Below are positions 5,827-14,765 of a DNA stretch of 48,258 nt, in pieces (the stretch's first letter is position 1; each line of letters begins with the position of its first letter). The notes below the pieces were generated by a model. It had not been told where the DNA came from and did no database searches. It worked only from the letters and a program-made list of their open reading frames with translations. The stretch lies in assembly GCA_903861005.1 (NCBI GenBank), contig CAIOSP010000081.1, forward strand, positions 1-48,258, given 5' to 3'. The translations under genes and the position numbers were made by a program. Origin of the DNA: an uncultured Pseudomonadota bacterium. GTDB taxonomy: Bacteria > Myxococcota_A > UBA796 > GCA-2862545.

Positions 5827-8700
5827 TCACTCGCCCAGCGACGTCAGCCCCTTCTCCACCCGGTCCAGCCCGACGGACAGCACGGTGCGGGAGGTCGCGA
5901 GCGCGAGCCGGATGTGGCCCGCGGCGGAGGGCCCGAAGAACCGCGGTGACCCGGGCACGACCGCGACCTTGTGCTGCTCGCGCAGTCGAGTCACCAGCCC
6001 GTCCACGTCGTCGGTCAGCGCCGACACGTTCGGGAACACCACGAACGTGCCCTCCGGCGTGTGGCAGCGCACGCCCGGGATTGCGTTCAGGCGGCGGACC
6101 GCCAAGTCGCGCTGCGAGGTCAGGTGCAGCACGAACCGCGCCAGCCACTCCCCCGCGTGCTCCAGCGCAGCCGTGCCCGCGACCTGCGACAGCGTGCTCA
6201 CGCCGTACGCGGTCTCGTCCGCGTGGGACAGGCCGACGATGCGGCTCATCTTCGTCGCGTCCGGCGTGACCAACAGGCCCAATCGGAGGCCCGCCAAGCC
6301 GTAGCCCTTCGAGAAGCCGAGCGTGGTGAACGTCCGCCGCGCGACCTCGGGCCCGAGGGAGGACATGGCGGTGAACACGTTCGGCGCGTGGACGATGTCG
6401 CTCCACACCTCGTCGGCCATGATCCACAGGTCATGCTTGATCGCCAGCTGCGCCAGCTGCTCCAGCTCCGCGCGGCGCCACACCCGGCCCAGCGGGTTGT
6501 GCGGGTTGCAGACGCCCAGCATACGCGTACGACCCGGACGGATCAGCGCCTCCACCTCGTCGATATCGAAGCCATACGACCCGTCCGCGCGCGCGCGCAT
6601 CGGGAAGCGCCGCACCGTCCCGCCGGCGGCGACCACCGACCGCTCGAGCAGAAAGTCCACCGGGTCTGGGATGATCGCCTCGGCACCAGGCACGTCCATC
6701 GCGAACTGCGCGGTCAGATAGAGCGCGGAGGCGGCGCTGTTCGCCACGAAGATATCGCTGGTGGTGCACGGCATCTGGCGGCGCGCGCGCAAGTGCGACG
6801 CGGCCGCGGCGCGCAGCTCAGGCAGGCCCTCAGCCGGTCCGTACGGGAAGATCCCGCCCGCCACGTAGCGCTGGATCGCCTCAACGATCGGCTCCGCGAT
6901 CGGCAGGTCCAGATCGGCGGCCGACAGCGGGATCACACCCGGCGCCTGCTCGGCCCAGCGGTAGTTGTAGGAGCGCTGCCGCAGCAGGCCCAGATCGACG
7001 CGATGGTGCGCAAACCACGGGTCGCCGTCGTCGTTGGACGCGGGCACCAGGTCGTGGACGATCCGCGTGACGCTCGCCGGCGCCTCGTCACGCGTGAGCG
7101 CGCCGCGCAGCTCGTCCGTCGAGACGCGGCCATCGCCGTTGAGGTCCAGGGCGCGCATCGCGGCGCCGCCTGCCCCCGGCGAGACGTCCATACCGAGCAG
7201 GCGCATCGCCGCGTCCAGTTCATCGCCGCCCACCGCGCGGTCGCCGTCGGCGTCCAGCAGGTTCATGAGCTGCCGCGCGCGCGCCTCCAGCGTGGTCAAC
7301 GAGATCTTTCGCGGGGAGAGCCGATCCCGGATCCGTCGCACGAGCGCCGTGGTCTCACCGGTGCCCCCGAGCGCCTCGACGAACTCGTCTGGGTCCACCG
7401 ATCCGTTCCCGTCTGAGTCCAGGTGGGCCAAGAACGCGACGCGCTCCGTGGGAGAGAGATCGATCTCGAACAGCTCGATCGCGCGGGCCAGCTCGGACGG
7501 CGAGAGCGCACCGTTCCCGTCCGTGTCGAGCGCCGCGAAGAGAAGGCGGAGGCTGTCGGCGGTGAGCCCCAGGTGCGCCCCCAGGCTGGAGGCCGCGCCG
7601 TCCACGTAGCTTTGGGACAAGACGCGACGCGGATCCACGAAGTTGGCGAGGATGCGACGCCCGCCGTCGAGGAACGGCATGACCTCGTCCTTTCGCGCGC
7701 GGGCGTAGCGCTCGAGCGCGGTCGACAGGCCACCCGCTTCACGCGCGCCCACCGCGTCGGCGAGCACCAGCGCGTCCTCGAGCGCGGAGCAGACCCCTTG
7801 GCTCGTGAACGGCAGCAGCGGGTGGAACGCATCGCCCACAAGGGCCGCGTTCGCGGCGTGCGCGTGCTCCGGCAAGTCCGCGTCGGCGGGCTGCCAGATG
7901 TGAAAGGTGCTCAGGTCCACGTTGGAGAGCCACTCCGGGATCGGGTCGGGCGCACCCGCGAGCACCGACGTCAGCAGCGCTCGGATCTCGGCGTGCGACG
8001 CGGTGCGGTCCGGCACGGGCCACCGCGTGCGATCAAGCTGCACAAACCCGATCACCTGATGCGCGGTGGGCGCCAGCAACCCAAACGCCGCGCCGCGGTC
8101 GGCGAACATCGTCTTGAGGAAGGTCTTGCCAAGGCGCGCGGCGAAGTCGGGCCGCTCGGTGGTGGTCACAAGCTCCCACACGCGACTACGCGCGCGCACC
8201 TGCCCCGGGTTCAACGCCGACCACATCGGCGACCCGATCCCCTCCGAACCGACGAAGAGTTCGTCTTCCGATGCGTCGAGCGTCGTGCCGTCGTGGAACA
8301 CGACCTGCCGCACCCGGCCTGCGTCAAGGTCGACTCGTGTCACCGCCGCGCCATAGACGATCCGGGTGTGGCGAAGCCGATTGCGCAGGCCGTTGACCAC
8401 CGACGCGCGGGTCACACAGTACACGTCCTTCAACGCTTCGGTGCGCAGGACAACGCCGTTCGAGTCCTGCAACCACATGCGGGCCAAGGGCGTCGCAGAG
8501 CGCAGGCCCACGTCCGCGCCCATCGCCCGCAGCGCGCGCACCCCGTTCTGCATCAGCATCACGCCATGGCCCGACTCGTGCGCGGCAGATTCACTGCCCA
8601 TCCGCTCGTAGACGACGATGTCGGTCACCCCGGCGCGTTCTTCCAGCGCGAGCGCTGTCGCGAGGCCCGCCACCCCGCCACCAAGGATTCTCACTCGCAT
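5827..8700 (-). CDS. Flavin monooxygenase - four EF-hands - PLP aminotransferase-like fusion
   Basis: A single uninterrupted 957-residue frame joins three modules. Residues 1-370 form an FAD-dependent monooxygenase, with ILGGGVAGLA at the start and a GDAFHPLLPFTSQG motif at 289-302 that matches the second FAD site of aromatic hydroxylases. Residues 380-540 contain four EF-hand loops at 392-403, 428-439, 483-494 and 519-530, each of DxDGxG or DxNGDG type ending in Glu; the third has Arg for the usual Gly at position 6. Residues 560-957 form a complete fold type I PLP enzyme closest in pattern to MalY/PatB C-S lyases and aminotransferases, with NPHNPLG (732-738), ADEVW (762-766), the Schiff-base Lys in GFSKGYGLAGLR (K798) and a carboxylate-binding Arg at about 931. 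The substrate is unknown. It stands alone, convergent with the upstream c-di-GMP gene. Confidence 0.88.
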   Translation of the reverse strand: MRVRILGGGVAGLATALALEERAGVTDIVVYERMGSESAAHESGHGVMLMQNGVRALRAMGADVGLRSATPLARMWLQDSNGVVLRTEALKDVYCVTRASVVNGLRNRLRHTRIVYGAAVTRVDLDAGRVRQVVFHDGTTLDASEDELFVGSEGIGSPMWSALNPGQVRARSRVWELVTTTERPDFAARLGKTFLKTMFADRGAAFGLLAPTAHQVIGFVQLDRTRWPVPDRTASHAEIRALLTSVLAGAPDPIPEWLSNVDLSTFHIWQPADADLPEHAHAANAALVGDAFHPLLPFTSQGVCSALEDALVLADAVGAREAGGLSTALERYARARKDEVMPFLDGGRRILANFVDPRRVLSQSYVDGAASSLGAHLGLTADSLRLLFAALDTDGNGALSPSELARAIELFEIDLSPTERVAFLAHLDSDGNGSVDPDEFVEALGGTGETTALVRRIRDRLSPRKISLTTLEARARQLMNLLDADGDRAVGGDELDAAMRLLGMDVSPGAGGAAMRALDLNGDGRVSTDELRGALTRDEAPASVTRIVHDLVPASNDDGDPWFAHHRVDLGLLRQRSYNYRWAEQAPGVIPLSAADLDLPIAEPIVEAIQRYVAGGIFPYGPAEGLPELRAAAASHLRARRQMPCTTSDIFVANSAASALYLTAQFAMDVPGAEAIIPDPVDFLLERSVVAAGGTVRRFPMRARADGSYGFDIDEVEALIRPGRTRMLGVCNPHNPLGRVWRRAELEQLAQLAIKHDLWIMADEVWSDIVHAPNVFTAMSSLGPEVARRTFTTLGFSKGYGLAGLRLGLLVTPDATKMSRIVGLSHADETAYGVSTLSQVAGTAALEHAGEWLARFVLHLTSQRDLAVRRLNAIPGVRCHTPEGTFVVFPNVSALTDDVDGLVTRLREQHKVAVVPGSPRFFGPSAAGHIRLALATSRTVLSVGLDRVEKGLTSLGE

Positions 8701-8916
8701 TCAGCCCGCTCCGTCCGATGTGGACGGACCCTAGGACAGAGTGCATCCCAAAGGCCATTCGGGGATCCCATAGCGGCACACGATGGCCGGTCGTCCACGG
8801 ACCCGCGCGTGCCGCAAGCACGACCGCCCGCGCCTCGTCGAAGGTGCGGCATTGTGTCTCATCGTGCGCGGTGGAGTGGCTGGCTAGTGCCTCGCATCCA
8901 CCTAGTCGGAGTGTCT

Positions 8917-9249
8917 ATGCGCGCTTTGTTCAGCGTCCTGTTGGTCCTCTGTGTCGCCTGTGACGACGGCGCCGCCCCCTCGGAAGAAGTGAACGCCGTC
9001 CTCGATCTGACCGGCGACGCCACCGTCGGCGCCGACGTGTTCGCTGCATCATGCGGCGCCTCCACCTGCCACGCGGCCGATGGCTCTGGCGGCGAAGGCG
9101 TGGACCTGCGCGAGCACGTCCCCGAGCACACCGACGCCCAGCTTGTCGAGTTCATGATCCACGGCGTGGGCGAGATGCCCGCGACCGGCCTGACGGCGCA
9201 GGAAGAGGCCGACGTGCTCGCCTACCTGCGCGAGACCTTCGGCGGCTGA
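8917..9249 (+). CDS. Monoheme cytochrome c lipoprotein with a CX4CH motif
   Basis: The 110-residue protein has a lipoprotein signal with lipobox VAC at Cys15, followed by Asp-Asp. The mature part is a small class I cytochrome c domain. The heme attachment site is SCGASTCH, residues 45-52: four residues separate the two cysteines in place of the usual two. A GEMP sequence at 85-88 supplies a probable distal Met ligand. The final helix, [14 protein letters not shown], is typical of cytochrome c domains. It is likely an electron carrier anchored on the periplasmic side of a membrane. It is divergent from the fusion gene across 216 bp in which I saw no clear regulatory motif, and its 3' end lies 10 bp from the convergent sdaA. 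Confidence 0.75.
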   Translation: MRALFSVLLVLCVACDDGAAPSEEVNAVLDLTGDATVGADVFAASCGASTCHAADGSGGEGVDLREHVPEHTDAQLVEFMIHGVGEMPATGLTAQEEADVLAYLRETFGG

Positions 9250-9259
9250 TCCGCGGCCG

Positions 9260-10618
9260 TCAGCACTCGACGACGTTCACCGCGAGGCCGCCGCGCGCGG
9301 TCTCCTTGTATTTGGTGCTCATGTCGGCGCCGGTCTGGCGCATGGTGGCGATCACGCGGTCGAGCGAGACCTTGTGGTTTCCGTCGCCCTGCAAGGCCAG
9401 CCGCGCCGCGTTGATCGCCTTGACCGCGCCCATCGCGTTGCGCTCGATGCACGGCACCTGCACCAGACCACCGACCGGATCGCATGTCAGGCCCAGGTTG
9501 TGCTCCATCCCGATCTCAGCGGCGTTCTCGACCTGCGCCGGCGTGCCGCCCATCACCTCGGCCAGGCCCGCCGCCGCCATGCTGCAGGCCACGCCGACCT
9601 CGCCCTGACAGCCCACCTCAGCCCCCGACAACGACGCGCCGTGCTTGAACAGCATCGCCACCGCACCCGCGGTCAGCAGGAACCGAACCACGGCGTCCTC
9701 GTCGACGTTGCGGCCGTAGCGCTCGTGGTAGTGCAGCACCGCCGGGAGGATGCCCGCCGCGCCGTTGGTGGGCGCCGTCACCACCCGACCACCGGCCGCG
9801 TTCTCCTCGTTCACCGCAAGCGCCCACAGGTTCACCCAGTCGAGCGCCGCGAGCGCGTCTGCGCTGTCCGGGCGCGCGCGCAGCTTGCGGTGCAGGCTCG
9901 CCGCGCGACGCGTCACCTTGAGGCCGCCGGGCAGGATCCCCTCGCGCTCGCAGCCGCGACGCACACACGCCTGCATGGCGCGCCACACGTCGAGCAGCGC
10001 GGCGCGGGTGTCGGCGTCCGGACGGAACGCGCGCTCGTTCTCGAGCATCAGCCCGCTGATCGACAGCCCCGTCTCAGCGCACCGCGCGAGCAGCTCATCG
10101 CCGGTGGTGAACGGATGCGGCAAGGCCGGCGGCGCGTCGGTCGCGGGCGCGCCGTCCTCGACGATGAACCCGCCGCCCACCGACCAGGTCAGCTGCTCGC
10201 GCAGCACCATCCCCGCCGCGTCCAACGCCGTGAGCTTCATCGCGTTCGGGTGACCGGGGAACACCACCTTCCGATGCCAAAGCAGGTCGCGCTTCAGGTT
10301 GAACGCGATGGTCCGCCCGCCGAGCAGCGTGAGGGTCGGATCCAGCTCCAGGCGCGCCACGCGGGCTAGCGCCGCGTCCACGTCGACCGTGTGCGGCTCG
10401 GCCCCCTCCAACCCCACCACCACGGCCTTGTCGGTGCCGTGGCCGCGACCGGTCAGCCCGAGCGACCCAGACAGCTCCACCCGAAGCGTGACCGTGCGAT
10501 CGAGCAGACCCGCGTTCGCGAGCGCGACCACGAAGCGCCGCGCGGCGCGCATGGGCCCGACCGTGTGCGACGAGGACGGGCCGACGCCGATGGTGAACAA
10601 GGACAGCGTGGAGAGCAT
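9260..10618 (-). CDS. sdaA: L-serine ammonia-lyase, iron-sulfur type, single chain
   Basis: The 452-residue protein matches single-chain bacterial L-serine dehydratases, which convert L-serine to pyruvate and ammonia with a [4Fe-4S] cluster. The N-terminus has the family motif [14 protein letters not shown] (residues 13-26). Three cluster cysteines are visible at about 337 (EVGCQGE), 379 (LTCDPVGG) and 390 (VPCIERN). The last residue is Cys452. In the Legionella enzyme a C-terminal Cys is known to occupy the fourth cluster position until substrate binds, and the same trait can be inferred here. The gene follows arsA by 27 bp on the same strand, so it may be read from the ars transcript, though a role in arsenic resistance is not obvious. 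Confidence 0.93.
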   Translation of the reverse strand: MLSTLSLFTIGVGPSSSHTVGPMRAARRFVVALANAGLLDRTVTLRVELSGSLGLTGRGHGTDKAVVVGLEGAEPHTVDVDAALARVARLELDPTLTLLGGRTIAFNLKRDLLWHRKVVFPGHPNAMKLTALDAAGMVLREQLTWSVGGGFIVEDGAPATDAPPALPHPFTTGDELLARCAETGLSISGLMLENERAFRPDADTRAALLDVWRAMQACVRRGCEREGILPGGLKVTRRAASLHRKLRARPDSADALAALDWVNLWALAVNEENAAGGRVVTAPTNGAAGILPAVLHYHERYGRNVDEDAVVRFLLTAGAVAMLFKHGASLSGAEVGCQGEVGVACSMAAAGLAEVMGGTPAQVENAAEIGMEHNLGLTCDPVGGLVQVPCIERNAMGAVKAINAARLALQGDGNHKVSLDRVIATMRQTGADMSTKYKETARGGLAVNVVEC

Positions 10619-10645
10619 GGTGGCCTTGGGATCGTGGACTCCCTA

Positions 10646-12439
10646 CTACACCGAACCCGCCGCCGACACCCCGTCCCCGACGTTCCTCGGCGGCGCGCCC
10701 GCGTCGGCGTCTCGTGCCAGCTCCAGCCGCTCCTCCGCGCGCGTCGGCGTCCACGGCACCATCGCCACCGGCAGCCCGAGCGACGCCACCTCGCGCAGCC
10801 AGGGCGCCTCGTGCGCGCGTCGACTCACCAGCACCGGGTCGCGCACATCCAAGGGCGTCAGGCAGGAGTTGATCACCCAAGCGAACGCGTGGATGTCCGC
10901 CCGCTCCAGGTCGCGGCCCAGCGCGCGCGCCTCGTGCACCGGCGTAGCCTCGGGCAGCGTGACCAGCAGCACCTTGGTGTAGGTCGGATCGCGCAGGCGC
11001 GGCAGCAGGGCGCGCACCTCGGGCGCCGCCTCCCCCGCCTTCTTCAGCACCTCGCGGTGGTAGCTCTCCGCGGCGTCGAGCAGCAGGAGCGTGTGGCCCG
11101 AGGGCGCGGTGTCGAGGACGACAAAGCCCGCCTCGGCCTTGGCGACGATGCGCGCGAAGGCCTGGAACACCGCGATCTCTTCGGTGCACGGCGAGCGCAG
11201 GTCCTCTTCGAGCAGCGCGCGCGCGGCGGCGTCCAGACTCGCCCCCGCTGTCGCCATCACCTCAGCGCTGTACGCGGCCGTCTCGGCGTGCGGATCGATC
11301 CGGCTCACGGTGATCCCGGCGACCGCCTCACCGAGCGCTTCGGCCACGTGCGCGGCCGGATCGGTCGTGCTCAGCTGCACCGCGTGCCCGCGCCGCGCGA
11401 GCGCGACCGCCACCGACACGGCGACGCTCGTCTTGCCGACGCCGCCCTTGCCCATCGTGAAGATCACGCCGTGTCCGCCCGCTTCCAACGAGGGGATCAG
11501 CGCCGACAGCGAGCCGAAGTTCGGCACCTCGCCCTGCACGACCGGCGCGGTGGCGACGTCGGCGCCGCCAAACGCCCGCAGCGCGTCGAGGCCCACCAGG
11601 CCAAACGGCATCAACCGAACCTGCGTCTGCGGGAGCGCGCGCAGCCCCTCAGGCATGGCCGCCAGCGCGGCGCGACCGCGCTCCTCCAAGACCAGCGCGA
11701 CAGGGTCGGTGCGATCGGTCGCCGTGAACACCCCGTTCACCACCAGCCGCTGACGGGTGATCCCGATCTCCGCGAGCTCGTGACGGGTCCGCTCCGCTTC
11801 GCGCAGCGCGGACGGCTCCGGTCGCGTCACCAGCACCAACGCCGTCCTGTCGCCGTCGCTCAGCGCCGCCCGCGCCGCGGCGTACAGCGTCCGCTGCGCC
11901 TCCAAGCCCGCGAGCGGTCCCAGGCACGACGTGCCGCCGACGTTCGCGTCCAGGAAGCCCGACCACGCGGTGGGCAGCTCCAACAGGCGCAGCGTGTGGC
12001 CGGTGGGCGCCGTGTCGAACACGACGTGATCAAAGTCCGCCGTCGCCGAGGGCTCGCCGAGCAGCGACGCGAACTGGTCAAAGGCCGCGATCTCCACCGT
12101 GCACGCGCCAGAGAGCTGCTCCTCGATGCTCCGCAGCGCCGCCGCAGGCAGCACGCCGCGGTACGGCCCCACCACCCGCTCCCGATAGGCCTTGGCCGCC
12201 GCCACGGGGTCGACGTTCATCGCGGACAAGCGCGGCACGCCGGGGACCGGGAGCGGCGCGTTGCCCAGCTTCAAGACCAGCACCTCGTCGAGGTTGCTCG
12301 CCGGGTCGGTGCTCACCAGCAGCACGCGCTTGCCCTGCTCAGCCAGCGTCAGCGCCACCGCGCTCGACACCGACGTCTTCCCGACGCCGCCCTTCCCGGT
12401 GAAGAACAGGAAGCGAGGCGGCGTGAAGGTCAGCAGCAC
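10646..12439 (-). CDS. arsA: Arsenite-stimulated ATPase ArsA (two-domain)
   Basis: The 597-residue protein contains two homologous ATPase halves with P-loops GKGGVGKTS at 15-23 and 330-338, each followed by a DTAPTGHTL or DTAPSGHTL element. It matches ArsA, the cytosolic ATPase that drives arsenite or antimonite export through a membrane carrier. The three metalloid-binding cysteines are conserved: Cys113 and Cys172 (same numbers as in the plasmid R773 enzyme) and Cys418. The start overlaps arsD by 10 bp, so translation is probably coupled. ArsA is classically paired with ArsB, but here the export partner is Acr3, an arrangement also known from other bacteria. Confidence 0.95.
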   Translation of the reverse strand: MLLTFTPPRFLFFTGKGGVGKTSVSSAVALTLAEQGKRVLLVSTDPASNLDEVLVLKLGNAPLPVPGVPRLSAMNVDPVAAAKAYRERVVGPYRGVLPAAALRSIEEQLSGACTVEIAAFDQFASLLGEPSATADFDHVVFDTAPTGHTLRLLELPTAWSGFLDANVGGTSCLGPLAGLEAQRTLYAAARAALSDGDRTALVLVTRPEPSALREAERTRHELAEIGITRQRLVVNGVFTATDRTDPVALVLEERGRAALAAMPEGLRALPQTQVRLMPFGLVGLDALRAFGGADVATAPVVQGEVPNFGSLSALIPSLEAGGHGVIFTMGKGGVGKTSVAVSVAVALARRGHAVQLSTTDPAAHVAEALGEAVAGITVSRIDPHAETAAYSAEVMATAGASLDAAARALLEEDLRSPCTEEIAVFQAFARIVAKAEAGFVVLDTAPSGHTLLLLDAAESYHREVLKKAGEAAPEVRALLPRLRDPTYTKVLLVTLPEATPVHEARALGRDLERADIHAFAWVINSCLTPLDVRDPVLVSRRAHEAPWLREVASLGLPVAMVPWTPTRAEERLELARDADAGAPPRNVGDGVSAAGSV

Positions 12440-12813
12440 GATCCACCATCCTTGGCGTTCGCCGAGGACTTGGGGGTGCAGCAGGCGGGCTTGGGCGTGA
12501 TGATCACGTCCACCGGGACGCCGGTGAGCTTGGAGAGCACCTCACGCGACGGGTAGTGCCCCGTGGCGATGGTCGTGCCGCCGAGCTGCACCAACGGCAG
12601 CGCCGCGTCTCCCAGCGTCTCCAATGCCGACTTGACGGTCGCCTCCACGAACGCGCCGGGCTGCTGCGCCAGGTTGAAGCGCTCCACCGTCACGCCGTGG
12701 CCCTTCAACCACTCCACGTCGCCCGCGAAGCGCGCCAGGTCGGGATCCACCGTGGGGCCGCAGACGCCGGTGGAGCAGCAGAGGGCGGGATCGAACACGC
12801 GCAGGGTCGTCAT
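12430..12813 (-). CDS. arsD: Arsenic metallochaperone ArsD
   Basis: The 127-residue protein fits ArsD, which hands arsenite to ArsA and also acts as a weak repressor in some operons. The essential Cys12-Cys13-Cys18 cluster is visible in LCCSTGVCGP, and vicinal Cys pairs occur near the C-terminus at 111-112 and at the final two residues. The ATG at 12813 begins the typical MTTLRVFDPALCC sequence; the longer open frame to 12981 is not coding there. It overlaps arsA by 10 bp and starts 19 bp after arsC ends. Confidence 0.95.
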   Translation of the reverse strand: MTTLRVFDPALCCSTGVCGPTVDPDLARFAGDVEWLKGHGVTVERFNLAQQPGAFVEATVKSALETLGDAALPLVQLGGTTIATGHYPSREVLSKLTGVPVDVIITPKPACCTPKSSANAKDGGSCC

Positions 12814-12832
12814 GGTCACTCCAGGGACAAGG

Positions 12833-13255
12833 TCAGAGATCCATCGAGCGGGCCAAAGCCTCAAGCTGCGCGTCGATCGCGTCCCGGGCCACCCGGAAGT
12901 TCTCCAGGCGCTGCTCGTCGGCGAGCGGCTCGTCCTTGCGGTCCGGGTCCGGCATCGCCCAGCTGACGCGCTCGGCGTCACCGAGGAACAGCGGGCAGGA
13001 CTCCTCGGCGCACAGCGTGATCACCAGGTCCACGCTCGCCGGGTCGATCGTGTCGACGTGCTTGCTGTGCAGGGCGGACGTGTCGACGCCGAGCTCGGCC
13101 AGCGCGCGGACCGCGTACGGGTTCACGCGTCCGGGCGCGCTGCCCGCGGACTGCACGCGCACCGCGTCGCAGAACCGGTGCCGGGCGAGCGCCTCGGCCA
13201 TCTGGCTTCGCGCCGAGTTGGCGACGCACAAGAACAGCAGGCTGCGGTGCTTCAT
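12833..13255 (-). CDS. arsC: Arsenate reductase, thioredoxin-coupled LMW phosphatase type
   Basis: The 140-residue protein has the phosphatase-like loop CVANSAR (Cys10 to Arg16, CX5R) and the further redox cysteines Cys82 and Cys87 in TLCAEESCP. This is the pattern of the staphylococcal pI258-type arsenate reductase, which reduces arsenate to arsenite and is recycled by thioredoxin. It overlaps the 3' end of acr3 by four bases (ATGA), which indicates translational coupling. The reduced product would be exported by the neighbouring Acr3/ArsA system. Confidence 0.93.
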   Translation of the reverse strand: MKHRSLLFLCVANSARSQMAEALARHRFCDAVRVQSAGSAPGRVNPYAVRALAELGVDTSALHSKHVDTIDPASVDLVITLCAEESCPLFLGDAERVSWAMPDPDRKDEPLADEQRLENFRVARDAIDAQLEALARSMDL

Positions 13256-14322
13256 GCAGGCTCTCCTTGCACCGCAGGAGCCGGGAACATTCGATCCTTG
13301 AGCCGGAGCGCGACCTGCACCAGCGCGATCAGCACCGGCACCTCAACCAGCGGGCCGACCACCGCCGCCATCGCCGCGCCGTGGCGGATCCCGAACGTGG
13401 CGACGGCCACCGCGATCGCCAGCTCAAAGTTGTTGGACGCCGCCGTGAACGACAGCGCGACGGTCTTGCCGTAGTCCGCGCCCGCCCGGCGGCTCATCCA
13501 GAACGAGAACGTGAACATGACCAGGAAGTAGATCACCAGCGGCAGCGCCACGCGCAGCACGTCGAACGGCTGCGACAGGATGCGATCGCCCTGCAGCGCG
13601 AACATCACCACGATGGTGAACAGCAGCGCGACGAGCGTGAGCGGGCTGATCGCGGGGACAAAGCGCGTGGTGTACCAGGCGTCGCCCTTGGCGCGGCGCA
13701 GCGTCAGCCGGGTGAGCAGCCCCGCCGCGAACGGGATGCCCAAGTAGATCGCCACGCTCTTGCCGATCTCGCCGATCGTCACGTCCACCACGGCGCCCTG
13801 CAGGCCAAGCCAGCGCGGCAGCACGGTCACGAACACCCACGCGTAGAGCGGGAAGAACAGGATCTGGAAGACCGAATTGAACGCGACCAGGCCCGCGCAG
13901 TAGTCGGGGTCTCCCTTCGCCAGATCGTTCCACACGATCACCATCGCGATGCACCGCGCGAGGCCGATCAAGATCAACCCGGTCATGAACTCGGGCCGGT
14001 CCGGCAGCAGCAGCACCGCCAGCCCGAACATCAGCAGCGGGCCCAGCACCCAGTTCTGAAACAGCGACAGCGCGAGCACGCGACCGTCGCGAAACACGCG
14101 CCCCAGCTGCTCGTAGCGGACCTTGGCGAGCGGCGGGTACATCATCACGATCAGGCCGACCGCGATGGGGATCGACGTGGTGCCCACGCTCATCGCGTCG
14201 AGCCAGCCCGAGATCTGCGGGACCACACGGCCCAGGACAAGGCCAAGCGCCATCGCGCTGAAGATCCAAAGCGTCAGGTAGCGGTCCAGAAAGGACAGCC
14301 GACCCGCGGGCTGATCCGACAT
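13252..14322 (-). CDS. acr3: Arsenite efflux carrier, ACR3 family
   Basis: The 356-residue polytopic membrane protein belongs to the ACR3 arsenite permeases. The conserved Cys appears at residue 124 in [14 protein letters not shown], and the conserved Glu at about 300 in [11 protein letters not shown]; both are needed for export in characterised family members. The ATG at 14322 gives the usual N-terminus ([13 protein letters not shown]); the upstream extension to 14388 would run into arsR. It lies 19 bp after arsR and overlaps arsC by four bases. Confidence 0.95.
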   Translation of the reverse strand: MSDQPAGRLSFLDRYLTLWIFSAMALGLVLGRVVPQISGWLDAMSVGTTSIPIAVGLIVMMYPPLAKVRYEQLGRVFRDGRVLALSLFQNWVLGPLLMFGLAVLLLPDRPEFMTGLILIGLARCIAMVIVWNDLAKGDPDYCAGLVAFNSVFQILFFPLYAWVFVTVLPRWLGLQGAVVDVTIGEIGKSVAIYLGIPFAAGLLTRLTLRRAKGDAWYTTRFVPAISPLTLVALLFTIVVMFALQGDRILSQPFDVLRVALPLVIYFLVMFTFSFWMSRRAGADYGKTVALSFTAASNNFELAIAVAVATFGIRHGAAMAAVVGPLVEVPVLIALVQVALRLKDRMFPAPAVQGEPA

Positions 14323-14341
14323 CAAAGCCTCCGAGGCAAGT

Positions 14342-14671
14342 TCAGATGCAGCCGCGCGCGCCACAGCACGCACGACGAAGCGTCTCATCCGACCGCCACG
14401 CCGCCAGCGCCGGCGCGAGCCAACGCTCGGCGGTGTCGGTCAGCGCGTAGTGCATCCACGATCCGTCGCGACGCGCGCGCACCAGCCCCGCAGCACGCAG
14501 GATGGCCAGGTGGCGCGACACCGTGGGCTGCGGCGCTTCCAGGCTGCTGTGCAGGTGGCACACGCACAGCTCCCCGTGCGCGAGCATCGACAAGATCCGC
14601 ACGCGAATGGGCTCGCTGGCGGCCTTGTAGATCTCGGACAGGTCGGCGGGCTCGGGGACGACGGCGTTCAT
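14342..14671 (-). CDS. arsR: Arsenic-responsive repressor ArsR
   Basis: The 109-residue winged-helix protein carries the arsenite-sensing motif ELCVCHL with Cys36 and Cys38, and the recognition helix region [11 protein letters not shown]. Additional cysteines sit near the C-terminus (RACCGARGC). It would repress the operon until arsenite binds. The ATG at 14671 was chosen because typical ArsR sequence starts there, and because the region just upstream is a perfect palindrome likely to be its operator. An extended start at 14743 would translate the palindrome and is considered unlikely. First gene of arsR-acr3-arsC-arsD-arsA. Confidence 0.93.
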   Translation of the reverse strand: MNAVVPEPADLSEIYKAASEPIRVRILSMLAHGELCVCHLHSSLEAPQPTVSRHLAILRAAGLVRARRDGSWMHYALTDTAERWLAPALAAWRSDETLRRACCGARGCI

Positions 14672-14674
14672 GCC

Positions 14675-14698
14675 ATTCGGATATCCGGATATCCGAAT
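14675..14698 (-). promoter_or_regulatory. 24-bp perfect palindrome, probable ArsR operator
   Basis: The arms ATTCGGATAT and ATATCCGAAT flank a central CCGG and are exact reverse complements. The inner part also repeats GGATATCC-like elements. It ends four bases before the arsR ATG, where the ribosome-binding site would be expected, so the operator would overlap the start of the transcript. This fits autoregulation by ArsR, but no binding evidence is available from sequence alone. Confidence 0.65.
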
Positions 14699-14765
14699 AT
14701 ACGCCAGCCATGTCGCGAGCCCCCTACCGGGCGCCCCCCCCACTGCACAGACGATGACCGCTCGA

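Noticed and set aside
10391-12556. 721-codon frame on the plus strand across arsA
   Set aside because: Opposite to ArsA and ArsD, whose motifs and cysteines are fully conserved. The plus-strand translation is repetitive and Arg/His-rich.
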